Assembly: GCA_035456465.1 (NCBI GenBank)
Contig: DATIDD010000046.1
Location: 1 to 32,931 of the forward strand
Length of the DNA stretch: 32,931 nucleotides
From: DATHTC01 sp035456465
GTDB lineage: Bacteria > Actinomycetota > Thermoleophilia > Gaiellales > Gaiellaceae
Direction of reading: 5' to 3'
Each line of letters begins with the position of its first letter. Position 1 is the first letter of the stretch. A program made the position numbers and the translations under genes. The notes beneath the pieces are model-generated. The model saw only the letters and a program-made list of their open reading frames with translations, ran no database searches and had not been told where the DNA came from. Positions 1 through 7,587 of this stretch are shown piece after piece.

Positions 1-7
1 TACGCGC

Positions 8-22
8 CATGGGACGATCGTG
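8..22 (-). promoter_or_regulatory. Leaderless promoter and start codon of a gene leaving the left edge
   Basis: On the minus strand a CACGAT hexamer (17-22) is followed by exactly six bases and an ATG (first base at 10). This is the same -10-to-start geometry seen at ten other genes here. Only three codons of the putative gene lie in the window, so nothing can be said about its product. Confidence 0.35.
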
Positions 23-42
23 CCCGGCCCACTACGCGGAGC

Positions 43-62
43 GCAATTGGACGTCGGTCCTA
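43..62. promoter_or_regulatory. Copy A of a 20-bp regulatory near-repeat (GGAC-N4-GTCC core)
   Basis: These 20 bases match 2616-2635 at 17 of 20 positions (shared pattern GCAATYGGACGTYGGTCSTA). The core GGAC-GTCG-GTCC (49-60) is an inverted repeat of the type bound by dimeric NarL/LuxR-family regulators. It overlaps the end of the response-regulator gene and lies about 33 bases upstream of the putative minus-strand start at position 10. A role as binding site of the adjacent response regulator is an inference. Confidence 0.45.
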
Positions 63-689
63 CGACCGCCTCGTGAGGCCGTTCCGCTCGGCCCAGAGGG
101 CCGCCTGCGTCCGGTCGGTAACGCCGATCGTGCGGAAGACACTGGTCAGGTGCGCCTTGACAGTCTTCTCGCTGATCGAGAGGCGCCGCGCGATCAGCTT
201 GTTCGGCAGCCCTTCGGCCACCATCAGCAGCACCTCGCGCTCGCGCTCCGAGAGCGCGTCGGCGGGCGACGAGCCGGAGCGGGCGCTGAGCAGCGCGCGG
301 GCGGCCTTCGGGTCCAGCGGCGCCTCGCCGCGGGCGGCGGCGCGGATGGCGCGCGCGAGCTCGTCCGGCTCCGCGTCCTTGAGCAGGTAGCCGGTCGCGC
401 CGGCGTCGAGCGCGCGCAGGATCCGCTCGCGGTCGGAGAAGGACGTCAGCACGACGACCTGCGTCTCCGGCGCCTCGGTCGCGATCCGCTCCGTGGCGCC
501 GATCCCGTCGAGGCCCGGCATCTCGAGGTCCATCAGCACGACGTCGGGACGCTCGGCCGCGCACAGCGCGACCGCCTCGGCGCCGTCCGCCGCCGAGCCG
601 ACGAGCTCCACGCCGTCGAACGTCGCCAGCAGCTGCTCGAGCCCAGCGCGCACGACGGCGTGGTCGTCGGCGATCGCGAGCCTGATCAC
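60..689 (-). CDS. NarL/FixJ-family response regulator
   Basis: This 209-residue DNA-binding response regulator is the output half of a two-component system with the kinase at 686-2062. Residues 1-120 form a receiver domain: acidic pocket DD near residues 8-9, phosphoacceptor D54 in the DLEMPGLDG segment and the conserved lysine K104 in YLLKD. Residues 146-209 form a LuxR-type helix-turn-helix (LSEREREVL, then the recognition-helix region ISEKTVKAHLTSVF). The GTG start overlaps the kinase stop codon as GTGA, so the two are translationally coupled. Length and domain order are normal for the family. The signal cannot be read from this protein; a related GGAC-N4-GTCC site lies on each side of the kinase/regulator block. 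Confidence 0.95.
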   Translation of the reverse strand: MIRLAIADDHAVVRAGLEQLLATFDGVELVGSAADGAEAVALCAAERPDVVLMDLEMPGLDGIGATERIATEAPETQVVVLTSFSDRERILRALDAGATGYLLKDAEPDELARAIRAAARGEAPLDPKAARALLSARSGSSPADALSEREREVLLMVAEGLPNKLIARRLSISEKTVKAHLTSVFRTIGVTDRTQAALWAERNGLTRRS

Positions 690-2062
690 GACGTCGGCAC
701 CTCGAGCACGAACGCCGTCCCGCGGCCGCGCGCCGACCGCACGTCGACCCGTCCGCCGCCGTGCGCGGCCAGCTCCTCCAGCAGCGACAGGCCGACGTGC
801 CCCTCCTGCCGGCGCCGCTCGCGCTCCTCGGCGTCGAAGCCGGCGCCGTCGTCGTCCACCTCGAGGCGGGCGATCCCCTCGGCAGCCGTCAGCCGGACGG
901 TCACGCGCGTCGCGCCCGCCGCGTGGTCGGCGACGTTGCGGAGCGCCTCCCGCGCGGCGCGGAAGACGAGGTCCTCGACCTCGGGGCGCAGGTCCGGGGC
1001 CGCGTCGAGCTCGAGGTCGACCGCGATTCCCTCCTGCTCGAGTGGCGCGACGAGGTCCGCGATCGCCGCCTCGAGCCCGGCGACGCGAACACTCGGAGGA
1101 TGGATCGCGAGCAGCAGCGACCGCAGCTGCCGGAGGCTCGCGCGGGTGCCTGCGGCGCCCTCGCGCAGGGTCCGCGCGAGGCGCGGGTCGGAGGCCGCCG
1201 GCGCCCCCTCTGCGGCGGCCGCCAGCGAGTACGAGATCCCGGCCAGGTCCTGGACGACGCCGTCGTGCAGCTCGGAGGCGATGCGGCGCCGCTCGTCGTT
1301 GGAGGCGTCGAGTGCCCGCCGCAGCAGCAGCTCGCGCTCGGCGTGGCCCTCGCGGACGCGACGCGCGAGCCGGTACGCGAGCGGCACCTGCACGAGCCAG
1401 AGCAGCAGCAGCGCCCCGAGCAGCGCCGGCAGGAACGACGTCCAGATCCGGCGTCCGCTCGCGACGACGGAGTCGAACCGCTCGTAGAGCTCGAACAGCA
1501 CCGGCGTCCCGCTCGGGGTGCGGATCCGCTGGTAGACCTCGAGCAGCTCGCCCTCGGCGCGCTCGAAGCGGTTCTCGGGACGCGACAGATCGCTGACCTC
1601 CGCGCTCACCGCCCCCGACTCGAAGGCCGCGCGGTCCTCGTCCCCGAGCGCATAGCGGCTGCCGATCAGGCGCGGCTCGTCGGAGTAGACGATCCGGCCG
1701 TCCTGCGTCCAGATCTTGACGCGCACGATCGAGTCGCTGAGGACGCGCTCCTGGACGACCCGGTCCATCCGTGCGAGCGCGGCGGGATCGCCCGCGAGCA
1801 GCGCGTCCTCGAGGTTCGGCTCGACCACGCCCTGCGCCGCGAGCCCCGCGACCGCGCGGGCCTCGCGGATCGCCTCGCTCCTCCCCAGGTGCCGGAGCAA
1901 GGGGATGCTCGCCAGCACGAACACGAGCACCGCCGCGAGCGACGCGGCGAGCGACTTCGCCACCTCGCGCGCGATCGACGGCGGCCGCCCGTCGGCGGCG
2001 CGACCGCGCCGCGCGACCGGGCGCGGCCGTGCCCGCTCGGCGCTCGCGGTCACGGGAGGCAC
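686..2062 (-). CDS. NarL-type membrane sensor histidine kinase
   Basis: This 458-residue sensor kinase is the partner of the downstream response regulator. It has a basic cytoplasmic N-terminus, a membrane segment at about residues 36-56, an extracytoplasmic sensor region of about 150 residues, and a second membrane segment at about 209-229. The HisKA_3 dimerisation domain carries the phosphoacceptor H266 in the ELHDGVVQDL motif, and the HATPase domain has DDDGAGF. The extracytoplasmic region resembles no sensor domain I can name. The start is a GTG; a second in-frame GTG lies three codons later and no clear Shine-Dalgarno separates them, so the exact start is uncertain. It forms a two-gene operon with the regulator. 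Confidence 0.93.
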   Translation of the reverse strand: MPPVTASAERARPRPVARRGRAADGRPPSIAREVAKSLAASLAAVLVFVLASIPLLRHLGRSEAIREARAVAGLAAQGVVEPNLEDALLAGDPAALARMDRVVQERVLSDSIVRVKIWTQDGRIVYSDEPRLIGSRYALGDEDRAAFESGAVSAEVSDLSRPENRFERAEGELLEVYQRIRTPSGTPVLFELYERFDSVVASGRRIWTSFLPALLGALLLLWLVQVPLAYRLARRVREGHAERELLLRRALDASNDERRRIASELHDGVVQDLAGISYSLAAAAEGAPAASDPRLARTLREGAAGTRASLRQLRSLLLAIHPPSVRVAGLEAAIADLVAPLEQEGIAVDLELDAAPDLRPEVEDLVFRAAREALRNVADHAAGATRVTVRLTAAEGIARLEVDDDGAGFDAEERERRRQEGHVGLSLLEELAAHGGGRVDVRSARGRGTAFVLEVPTS

Positions 2063-2107
2063 GCTCGAGGAGCGGTACGCGCCACGCCGAGAAGTAGATC
2101 ACGGCAC

Positions 2108-2134
2108 CGGCGCCCCGCCGGTCGCGGGGCGCCG
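2108..2134 (-). terminator. Strong GC hairpin after the small secreted-protein gene
   Basis: A perfect 11-bp stem (2108-2118 with 2124-2134) closes a five-base loop. It lies just after the stop of the minus-strand gene 2163-2555 and before the kinase gene. There is no T-tract, which is common in very GC-rich actinobacteria. Such a stem would plausibly end transcription or insulate the two genes. Confidence 0.6.
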
Positions 2135-2162
2135 CGCCCGTGCTCGTCGTCGGCCCTGCTCG

Positions 2163-2555
2163 TCAGATCGACGCCCGCGCGCTGCAGCGTTCGCCGGGCC
2201 GGGTGGCCACGGCCGTGATCGTGTCCGTCCCGGGCCGGTCGGCCACGAGCCGGCGCACCTCGAACGAGCCGCTGCGCCCGCGGGTGACACCGGTCGTCCG
2301 GCGCACGACCGTGCCGTTCTGCCGGAGGACGACCGCCCAGCGGACGCCCACCCGGTTCTGGTCGACCTCGAACTCGACCTCGAGCCGCCCGTCGTCGCGG
2401 CTCAGCTTCAGCTTCGAGGTGGTGCTCTTCGTGCACGTGCCCGCCACGCGGACGTCGCCGTCCTTCGCGGGGGCGCCGGTCGCGGGTGCCGCCGCCACGA
2501 GTGCCAGCGCCGCGACGAGGGCCCACCCGGCTCCGATGCTCTTCCGCTTGCTCAC
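2163..2555 (-). CDS. Small secreted protein of unknown function
   Basis: This 130-residue protein has a clear Sec signal peptide: basic MSKRKS, a hydrophobic stretch at about residues 8-24 and a likely cleavage site around ATGAPA (25-30). The mature part is about 100 residues, rich in charged residues and beta-strand-like, with cysteines at 41 and 124 that could form a disulfide after export. I do not recognise the family. The GTG start at 2555 is chosen because GGAAGGAGC lies at the right distance upstream and the signal peptide begins there; a longer reading frame upstream has no such support. It sits between the two-component operon and the cNMP-aminotransferase gene, and the repeat at 2616-2635 is about 60 bases upstream. 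Confidence 0.75.
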   Translation of the reverse strand: MSKRKSIGAGWALVAALALVAAAPATGAPAKDGDVRVAGTCTKSTTSKLKLSRDDGRLEVEFEVDQNRVGVRWAVVLRQNGTVVRRTTGVTRGRSGSFEVRRLVADRPGTDTITAVATRPGERCSARASI

Positions 2556-2615
2556 GATCCTGCTCCTTCCGTAGCTGCCGTCGTCCCGTACGCTCGCGGA
2601 GGTCGGGTCCGGGCC

Positions 2616-2635
2616 GCAATCGGACGTTGGTCGTA
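2616..2635. promoter_or_regulatory. Copy B of the 20-bp regulatory near-repeat
   Basis: It matches 43-62 at 17 of 20 positions. The inverted-repeat core is GGAC-GTTG-GTCG, one mismatch from GGAC-N4-GTCC. It lies between divergent genes, about 60 bases upstream of the GTG at 2555 and 68 bases upstream of the ATG at 2704. It may be a site for the NarL-type regulator at 60-689. Confidence 0.45.
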
Positions 2636-2668
2636 GGTCCCGGCGGCCCGGGTCGGCGATCGGCACGG

Positions 2669-2697
2669 TTGGCGATCGGCGCAGGGCGTCCTACGAT
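2669..2697 (+). promoter_or_regulatory. Promoter of the cNMP-aminotransferase gene (leaderless)
   Basis: TTGGCG (2669-2674), a 17-base spacer and TACGAT (2692-2697) form a plausible sigma-70-type promoter. The -10 hexamer ends six bases before the ATG at 2704, so the transcript probably starts at or next to the start codon. Confidence 0.6.
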
Positions 2698-2703
2698 CGG
2701 GCC

Positions 2704-5352
2704 ATGGCTGTCTCCGCCGACCGGGTCGAGGCGATCGCAGGCGCCCCCGTCTTCGCCGGCCTCGACGCCGACGCGGCCGGGACGCTCGCGGCGCTGCTCC
2801 ACCCGCTCTCGTGCGAGGCCGGCACGACGCTGTTCCGCCAAGGCGCGCCGGTCGACCGGATCCTGCTGCTCCGCTCGGGCCGCGCCGAGGTGGACGAGCC
2901 GGTCGGGGCGACGTTCGGCCCGGGCAGCACGCTCGGGGAGCTCGCGCTCAACGGGCCGACGACCCACACCGCGACCGCGCGCGCCGTCGAGCCGGTCGGC
3001 GGGTTCGTCCTCGAGGCGGCCGACTTCGACGCCCTCCGTGCCGGACACGACCCCGTCGCCTTCGCCGTGCTGCGGCGGCTGGCGCTCGTGCTCGCGGGGC
3101 GGATCCGGGCCTCCGACGAGCACGGGCCCGTGACGGAGGCCGCGGCGGCGACACGGGAGGCGACGCCCGGGCCGCCCGTGCTCGACCAGCTCGCGTTCCT
3201 GCGGACGCTCCCCTCCTTCGCCGAGCTCGACGACCAGGACGTCGCCGTGCTCGCGCGCGGGCTGCGCCTGTGGCGGCTCGAGCGCGGCGCGACCATCTTC
3301 CGGGAGGGCGAGTCGGCCCGCTCGGCCTTCGTGGTGGTGCGCGGCGCGATCGAGGTCGCGCGCGAGCGGGGCGAGCGGACGCTCCGCCTGGCGACGGTCG
3401 GCCCCGGGCGCCTCCTCGGCGAGCTGTCGCTCGTCGACGGGCGAGCGCGGACCGCGACCGCCTCCGCGGCGGAGCCGGCCCTCGTGCTCGAGCTCGACCA
3501 CGAGGTCTTCGACGCGCTGCTGGCGAACCGCTCGGCGGCCGGCCTCGCCTTCCTCCAGGAGGTCAACCGCGCCCTGATCGCCGCCCTGCGCGCCGGCGAC
3601 GCACGCCGCTGGCCGGCGGCGGCGGACGGCGCCGCGGACCCGCGCCGGGAGCGGCTGATCGACGCGATCCGCGAGTCGGTGATCGGCGACGACGCCGTGC
3701 TCGAAGGCCCGTTCGGCGGGCGCCGGATCGTCTACGCCGACTACACCGCCTCGGGCCGTGCGCTCACGTTCGTCGAGCGGTTCATCCGCGAGGAGGTGCT
3801 GCCGCTCTACGGCAACACGCATACCGAGGCCTCGACCACCGGCCTCCAGACGACCAGGCTGCGCGAGGACGCCCGCCGGCTGATCCACCGTTCCGTCGGC
3901 GGCTCCGACGACGACGTCGTCCTCTTCTGCGGGACCGGCGCCACCGGTGCGATCGACAAGCTCGTGCAGGTGCTCGGGCTGCGCCTCCCGTCGGCGCTCG
4001 ACGACCGGCTGCACCTGTCCGACGCGATCCCGCCGGAGGAGCGGCCGGTCGTGCTCGTGGGCCCGTACGAGCACCACTCGAACGAGCTGCCCTGGCGCGA
4101 GTCGATCGCCGACGTCGTCACCATCCGCGAGGACGCCGACGGGCGGGTCGACCTCGCGCACCTCGAGGAGGAGCTCCGCCGCCACGCCGACCGGCCGCTC
4201 CGGATCGGCAGCTTCTCGGCGGCCTCGAACGTGACCGGGATCGTCACCGACGTCGACGCCGTCTCGATCCTGCTCCACCGCCACGGCGCGCTTGCATGCT
4301 GGGACTACGCCGCCGCGGGCCCGTACCTCCCGATCGAGATGAACGCCTCGCCCGACGTCCCCGACGGGCACCTGGCCTCCAAGGACGCCGTGTTCGTCTC
4401 GCCCCACAAGTTCGTCGGCGGGCCGGGCACGCCGGGCGTGCTCGTCGCCAAGCGCGCGCTGTTCCACAACCGCGTTCCCGCCGTGCCGGGCGGCGGCACG
4501 ATCCTCTTCGTCAGCCCCGGCGGCCACTCGTACCACCCGGCGCCCGAGATTCGCGAGGAGGGCGGCACGCCCGGCATCGTCGAGTCGATCCGCGCCGGGC
4601 TCGTGTTCGCGCTCAAGGACGCGGTGGGCACCGACGAGATCCGGCGGCGCGAGGACGACTTCGTCCGGCGCGCGCTCGCGTCGTGGGGCGCGAACCCGCG
4701 GATCGAGCTGCTCGGCAACCCCGAGCTGGAGCGGCTCGCGATCGTCTCGCTCGCCCTCCGCCACCCGCGCGGGCGGCTGCACTCGAACTTCGTCGCGGCG
4801 CTGCTCAACGACCTGTTCGGGATCCAGGCGCGCAGCGGCTGCTTCTGCGCCGGGCCGTACATGCACCGGATGGTCCCGATCGAGGACGACTGGTCGGCCC
4901 GGATGGACGCGGAGGTCGCGCTGGGCCACCTGGGCGCGAAGCTCTCGTTCGTCCGCGTCGGGTTCAACTACTTCATGAGCGAGGTGGCGTTCGAGTACCT
5001 GCTCGAGGCCGTTCACCTGCTCGCGAACGACGCGTGGAAGCTGCTGCCGCTCTACCGCTTCGACCCCTACACCGGGCTGTGGCACCACGAGCGGGGGCGG
5101 CCGCGCCCACCGTTGACCCTGCACGACGTCTCGTTCGCGTCGGGCACGCTCGAGTTCCACGGCCCGCGCGCGACCGAGCCCGAGACGGCGCTCGCCCGCT
5201 ACCTCGAGGACGCGCGCCGGATCGTGCGCGAGGTCGAGGCCGCGCCGCCTGAGGAGCCGCCCGCCGACCCGAGGGTCACACCCGAGTTCGAGGGCGTGCG
5301 CTGGTTCCCGCTGCCGGGCGAGGCGCTCGCGGAGTTGCGCGGCGACGGCTAG
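2704..5352 (+). CDS. Double cNMP-binding domain fused to class V aminotransferase (cysteine desulfurase-like)
   Basis: This 882-residue protein joins two cyclic-nucleotide-binding domains (about residues 13-125 and 165-285) to a PLP-dependent class V aminotransferase domain (about 315-790). Domain 2 keeps the phosphate-binding cassette LGELSL...RARTAT, with E240 and R249 in the ligand positions. Domain 1 keeps E79 but has H88 in place of the arginine, so it may not bind nucleotide. The enzyme domain has the Schiff-base lysine K569 in SPHKFVGG and C713/C715 in the SGCFCAGP segment. These match the cysteine desulfurase/selenocysteine lyase fold, but the substrate is unknown. The C-terminal 90 residues are unassigned. 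No DNA-binding domain is present, so nucleotide binding would act directly on the enzyme; that is inference. Convergent with the ligase gene nine bases on. Confidence 0.9.
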   Translation: MAVSADRVEAIAGAPVFAGLDADAAGTLAALLHPLSCEAGTTLFRQGAPVDRILLLRSGRAEVDEPVGATFGPGSTLGELALNGPTTHTATARAVEPVGGFVLEAADFDALRAGHDPVAFAVLRRLALVLAGRIRASDEHGPVTEAAAATREATPGPPVLDQLAFLRTLPSFAELDDQDVAVLARGLRLWRLERGATIFREGESARSAFVVVRGAIEVARERGERTLRLATVGPGRLLGELSLVDGRARTATASAAEPALVLELDHEVFDALLANRSAAGLAFLQEVNRALIAALRAGDARRWPAAADGAADPRRERLIDAIRESVIGDDAVLEGPFGGRRIVYADYTASGRALTFVERFIREEVLPLYGNTHTEASTTGLQTTRLREDARRLIHRSVGGSDDDVVLFCGTGATGAIDKLVQVLGLRLPSALDDRLHLSDAIPPEERPVVLVGPYEHHSNELPWRESIADVVTIREDADGRVDLAHLEEELRRHADRPLRIGSFSAASNVTGIVTDVDAVSILLHRHGALACWDYAAAGPYLPIEMNASPDVPDGHLASKDAVFVSPHKFVGGPGTPGVLVAKRALFHNRVPAVPGGGTILFVSPGGHSYHPAPEIREEGGTPGIVESIRAGLVFALKDAVGTDEIRRREDDFVRRALASWGANPRIELLGNPELERLAIVSLALRHPRGRLHSNFVAALLNDLFGIQARSGCFCAGPYMHRMVPIEDDWSARMDAEVALGHLGAKLSFVRVGFNYFMSEVAFEYLLEAVHLLANDAWKLLPLYRFDPYTGLWHHERGRPRPPLTLHDVSFASGTLEFHGPRATEPETALARYLEDARRIVREVEAAPPEEPPADPRVTPEFEGVRWFPLPGEALAELRGDG

Positions 5353-5361
5353 CCCAGCGGG

Positions 5362-6888
5362 TTACTCGCGGGCGTGGACCGTCCGCACCGCGTCGATGGT
5401 GTCGGCCTCGCCGGCCCGCTTGTCCGGCCGGTAGCCCTTGACGCGCGCGAAGCGGAGCGCGAGCCCGCCCGGGTAGCGCGAGCTCGCCTGCACGCCGTCG
5501 AACGCGACCTCGACGACGAGCTCCGGCCGGACGTGCACGGCGATCCCCTCCCGGTGCGTCTCGAGCTCGAGCAGCCGCTCCGTCTGCCACTCGAGCATCG
5601 CGTCCGTCATCCCCTTGAACGTCTTGCCGAGCATCACGAAACCGCCCGTCGCGGGGTCTCGGGCGCCGAGGTGGAGGTTGCTCAGCCGGCCGCGCCGCCG
5701 GCCGTGGCCCCACTCCGCCGCGAGGACGACCAGGTCGAGCGTATGCGCCCGCTTGACCTTGAGCCAGCCGCCGCCGCGGCGGCCCGCCTCGTACGGCGCG
5801 TCGAGCGCCTTCGCCATCACGCCCTCGTGGCCGTGCGAGAGCGCGTCGTCGAGGAAGCGCTCGGCCTCCGCCGCGTCGTCCGTCTCGATCCGCGGCACGC
5901 GCAGCCTCTCCGGCAGCAGCGCCGCCAGCGCCGCGGAGCGCTCCGCCAGCGGCCGGTCGAGCAGGTCGTCGCCGTCGAGGTGGAGCAGGTCGAAGGCCAG
6001 GGCCGACAGCGGGATCGCCCCGCGCAGCGCCTCCGGGTCGGTGCTGCTTCCGAACCGGCTCATCGTCACCTGGAACGGCCGGGGACGGCCGCCGTCGGCG
6101 AGCGCGATCGCCTCCGCGTCGAGGACGAATGCGTGTGCCGGGAGCGCGAGCAGCGCCGCCACCACCTCCGGCACGCGCGCCGTCACGTCCGCGAGGTTGC
6201 GCGTGAACACGCGGACCTCGTCGTCGAGGCGGTGCGCCTGGATGCGGGCGCCGTCGAGCTTCCACTCCACCGCGGCCTCGCCGAGCCGCTCCAGCGCGGC
6301 CGCGAGGTCGTCGGCCGTCTGCGCGAGCATCGGCCGCACGGGGCGCAGCAGCTCCAGCCGGAACCGGCCGAGGCCTGCCTCGCCGTCCGCGAGCGCCGCC
6401 GCGGCCACGGCGCCGAGGTCGCCGGCGAGCATGGACGCGCGCCGCACCGCCGCGACCGGCACGCCGGCCGCGCGCGCCACCGCGTCGACCATCACGCCCT
6501 CCAGCGCGCCCTGTCGCAGCTCGCCGAGCAGGAGGGCGACGAGGAAGCGCTGCTCCTCCGCGGTGGCGCGGCCGAGCAGCTCGGCGAGGAGCCCGCGGCG
6601 AAGCGCCTGCGAGCCCGGGCCGGTCACCTCCGCCAGCCGCCGCAGCGTGCCGTCGACCTCCAGCAGCCCCAGCGTCGGCGCCGCAGCCGCGGACGGGAGC
6701 TCGCGGAGCGCCGCCCAGCCGACCCCGGCCGGGGCGTGCGGGAGCCCTCCGCCGAGGTACGCGACGGCGACCGCGACCTCCTCCCGGTGCAGGCGCGCGA
6801 GCAGCGACGCGAGCGCCTCGACCTTGGCGAGCCGGGAGGACGTCGCGGCCACGACGGCCGAGGTACGGGCGAGCTCGTCGAGACGCAC
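5362..6888 (-). CDS. lig: ATP-dependent DNA ligase, LigB-like
   Basis: This 508-residue enzyme would seal DNA nicks using ATP, via an enzyme-AMP intermediate. An N-terminal DNA-binding region (about residues 1-180) precedes the nucleotidyltransferase core with lysine K210 in EWKLDGAR, then EGVMAK and WLKVKR motifs, and a C-terminal OB fold. Length and order match mycobacterial LigB (about 507 residues) rather than the short LigC or the LigD fusion. The GTG start at 6888 gives this length and has GAGAAT exactly six bases upstream, which argues against a longer frame. No Ku or primase gene is nearby, so an end-joining role is not supported; a secondary repair ligase beside the NAD-dependent LigA is likely. 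Confidence 0.92.
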   Translation of the reverse strand: MRLDELARTSAVVAATSSRLAKVEALASLLARLHREEVAVAVAYLGGGLPHAPAGVGWAALRELPSAAAAPTLGLLEVDGTLRRLAEVTGPGSQALRRGLLAELLGRATAEEQRFLVALLLGELRQGALEGVMVDAVARAAGVPVAAVRRASMLAGDLGAVAAAALADGEAGLGRFRLELLRPVRPMLAQTADDLAAALERLGEAAVEWKLDGARIQAHRLDDEVRVFTRNLADVTARVPEVVAALLALPAHAFVLDAEAIALADGGRPRPFQVTMSRFGSSTDPEALRGAIPLSALAFDLLHLDGDDLLDRPLAERSAALAALLPERLRVPRIETDDAAEAERFLDDALSHGHEGVMAKALDAPYEAGRRGGGWLKVKRAHTLDLVVLAAEWGHGRRRGRLSNLHLGARDPATGGFVMLGKTFKGMTDAMLEWQTERLLELETHREGIAVHVRPELVVEVAFDGVQASSRYPGGLALRFARVKGYRPDKRAGEADTIDAVRTVHARE

Positions 6889-6894
6889 GGGCGG

Positions 6895-6916
6895 ATTCTC
6901 GCGCGCGTGGCACGAT
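6895..6916. promoter_or_regulatory. Back-to-back leaderless promoters of ligase and CDF-like genes
   Basis: On the minus strand GAGAAT (6895-6900) ends six bases before the ligase GTG. On the plus strand CACGAT (6911-6916) ends seven bases before ATG 6924. The two -10 boxes are only ten bases apart, so each -35 region must lie inside the opposite gene or its -10 box. Confidence 0.5.
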
Positions 6917-6923
6917 GGGCACG

Positions 6924-7568
6924 ATGGCGACGCTGACGACGCAGCCCGTGGTGCGCCCTGACCAGGCGTGGCTCCGTGCCGCGCGCCGCGCGAGGCAGCT
7001 GTCCTGGCTCTCGCTCGCGTGGATGGCGGCCGAGGGCGCGATCGGCGTCGTCGCCGGCGTCCTTGCCGGGTCGATCGCGCTGGTCGCGTTCGGCCTCGAC
7101 AGCGCAATCGAGGGGTTCGCGAGCCTCGTGATCGTCTGGCGCTTCACCGGCTCGAGGCTCCACTCCGAGCAGGCCGAGCGGCGCGCGCAGAAGCTCGTCG
7201 CGGTCCAGTTCTTCGTGCTGGCGCCGTACGTCGCATTCGAGGCGGTGCACAAGCTCGTGGGCTCGGCCGAGCCGGAGACGAGCCTGCTCGGGATCGGGCT
7301 GACCGCGTCGAGCCTCGTCGGGATGCCGCTGCTGGGGCGGGCGAAGCGCCGCCTCGCGGTGACGCTCGACTCGCGGGCGACCCACGGCGAGGGGACGCAG
7401 AACCTGCTCTGCGCGTACCTCGCCGGCGCGGTGCTCGCCGGCCTGCTCGGGAACGCGCTCTTCGGGCTCTGGTGGCTCGACCCGCTGGCCGCGCTCGTCG
7501 TGGCCGGGGTGGCCGTGCACGAGGGCCGCGAGAGCTGGCGCGGCGAGCCCTGCTGCGCCGCCTGCTGA
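6924..7568 (+). CDS. CDF-like cation transporter, membrane domain only
   Basis: This 214-residue protein resembles the membrane domain of cation diffusion facilitators: about five or six hydrophobic segments, with the family-like stretch VLAGSIALVAFGLDSAIEGF and the later LDPLAALVVAG. The usual metal-site pattern HxxxD of TM2 reads DxxxE here. The equivalent TM5 position has lost its H/D pair, and the cytoplasmic C-terminal domain is absent. It ends in a short tail with CCAAC. It may carry a different ion or have another role. ATG 6924 is preferred over ATG 6915, because 6915 lies inside the likely -10 box CACGAT. Confidence 0.75.
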   Translation: MATLTTQPVVRPDQAWLRAARRARQLSWLSLAWMAAEGAIGVVAGVLAGSIALVAFGLDSAIEGFASLVIVWRFTGSRLHSEQAERRAQKLVAVQFFVLAPYVAFEAVHKLVGSAEPETSLLGIGLTASSLVGMPLLGRAKRRLAVTLDSRATHGEGTQNLLCAYLAGAVLAGLLGNALFGLWWLDPLAALVVAGVAVHEGRESWRGEPCCAAC

Positions 7569-7575
7569 CACGCCG

Positions 7576-7581
7576 CATACT
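7576..7581 (+). promoter_or_regulatory. -10 box for the SRPBCC gene
   Basis: CATACT ends six bases before the GTG at 7588. The A2/T6 pattern and the spacing match the other leaderless starts; the first base is not consensus. Confidence 0.4.
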
Positions 7582-7587
7582 CGACTG

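Noticed and set aside
60..2102. Apparent kinase-regulator fusion frame on the minus strand
   Set aside because: The regulator is in this frame but the kinase is in another. The GTGA overlap at 686-689 shows two coupled genes, not a fusion.
2050..5160. Open frame of 1036 codons on the minus strand
   Set aside because: It is antisense to the cNMP-aminotransferase gene; the translation is low-complexity, rich in R, A, G, E and V, without any domain. Long antisense frames are expected at this GC content.
5362..6888. Non-homologous end-joining locus based on the ATP-dependent ligase
   Set aside because: No Ku, primase or nuclease gene is nearby, and the length and layout fit LigB rather than LigD.
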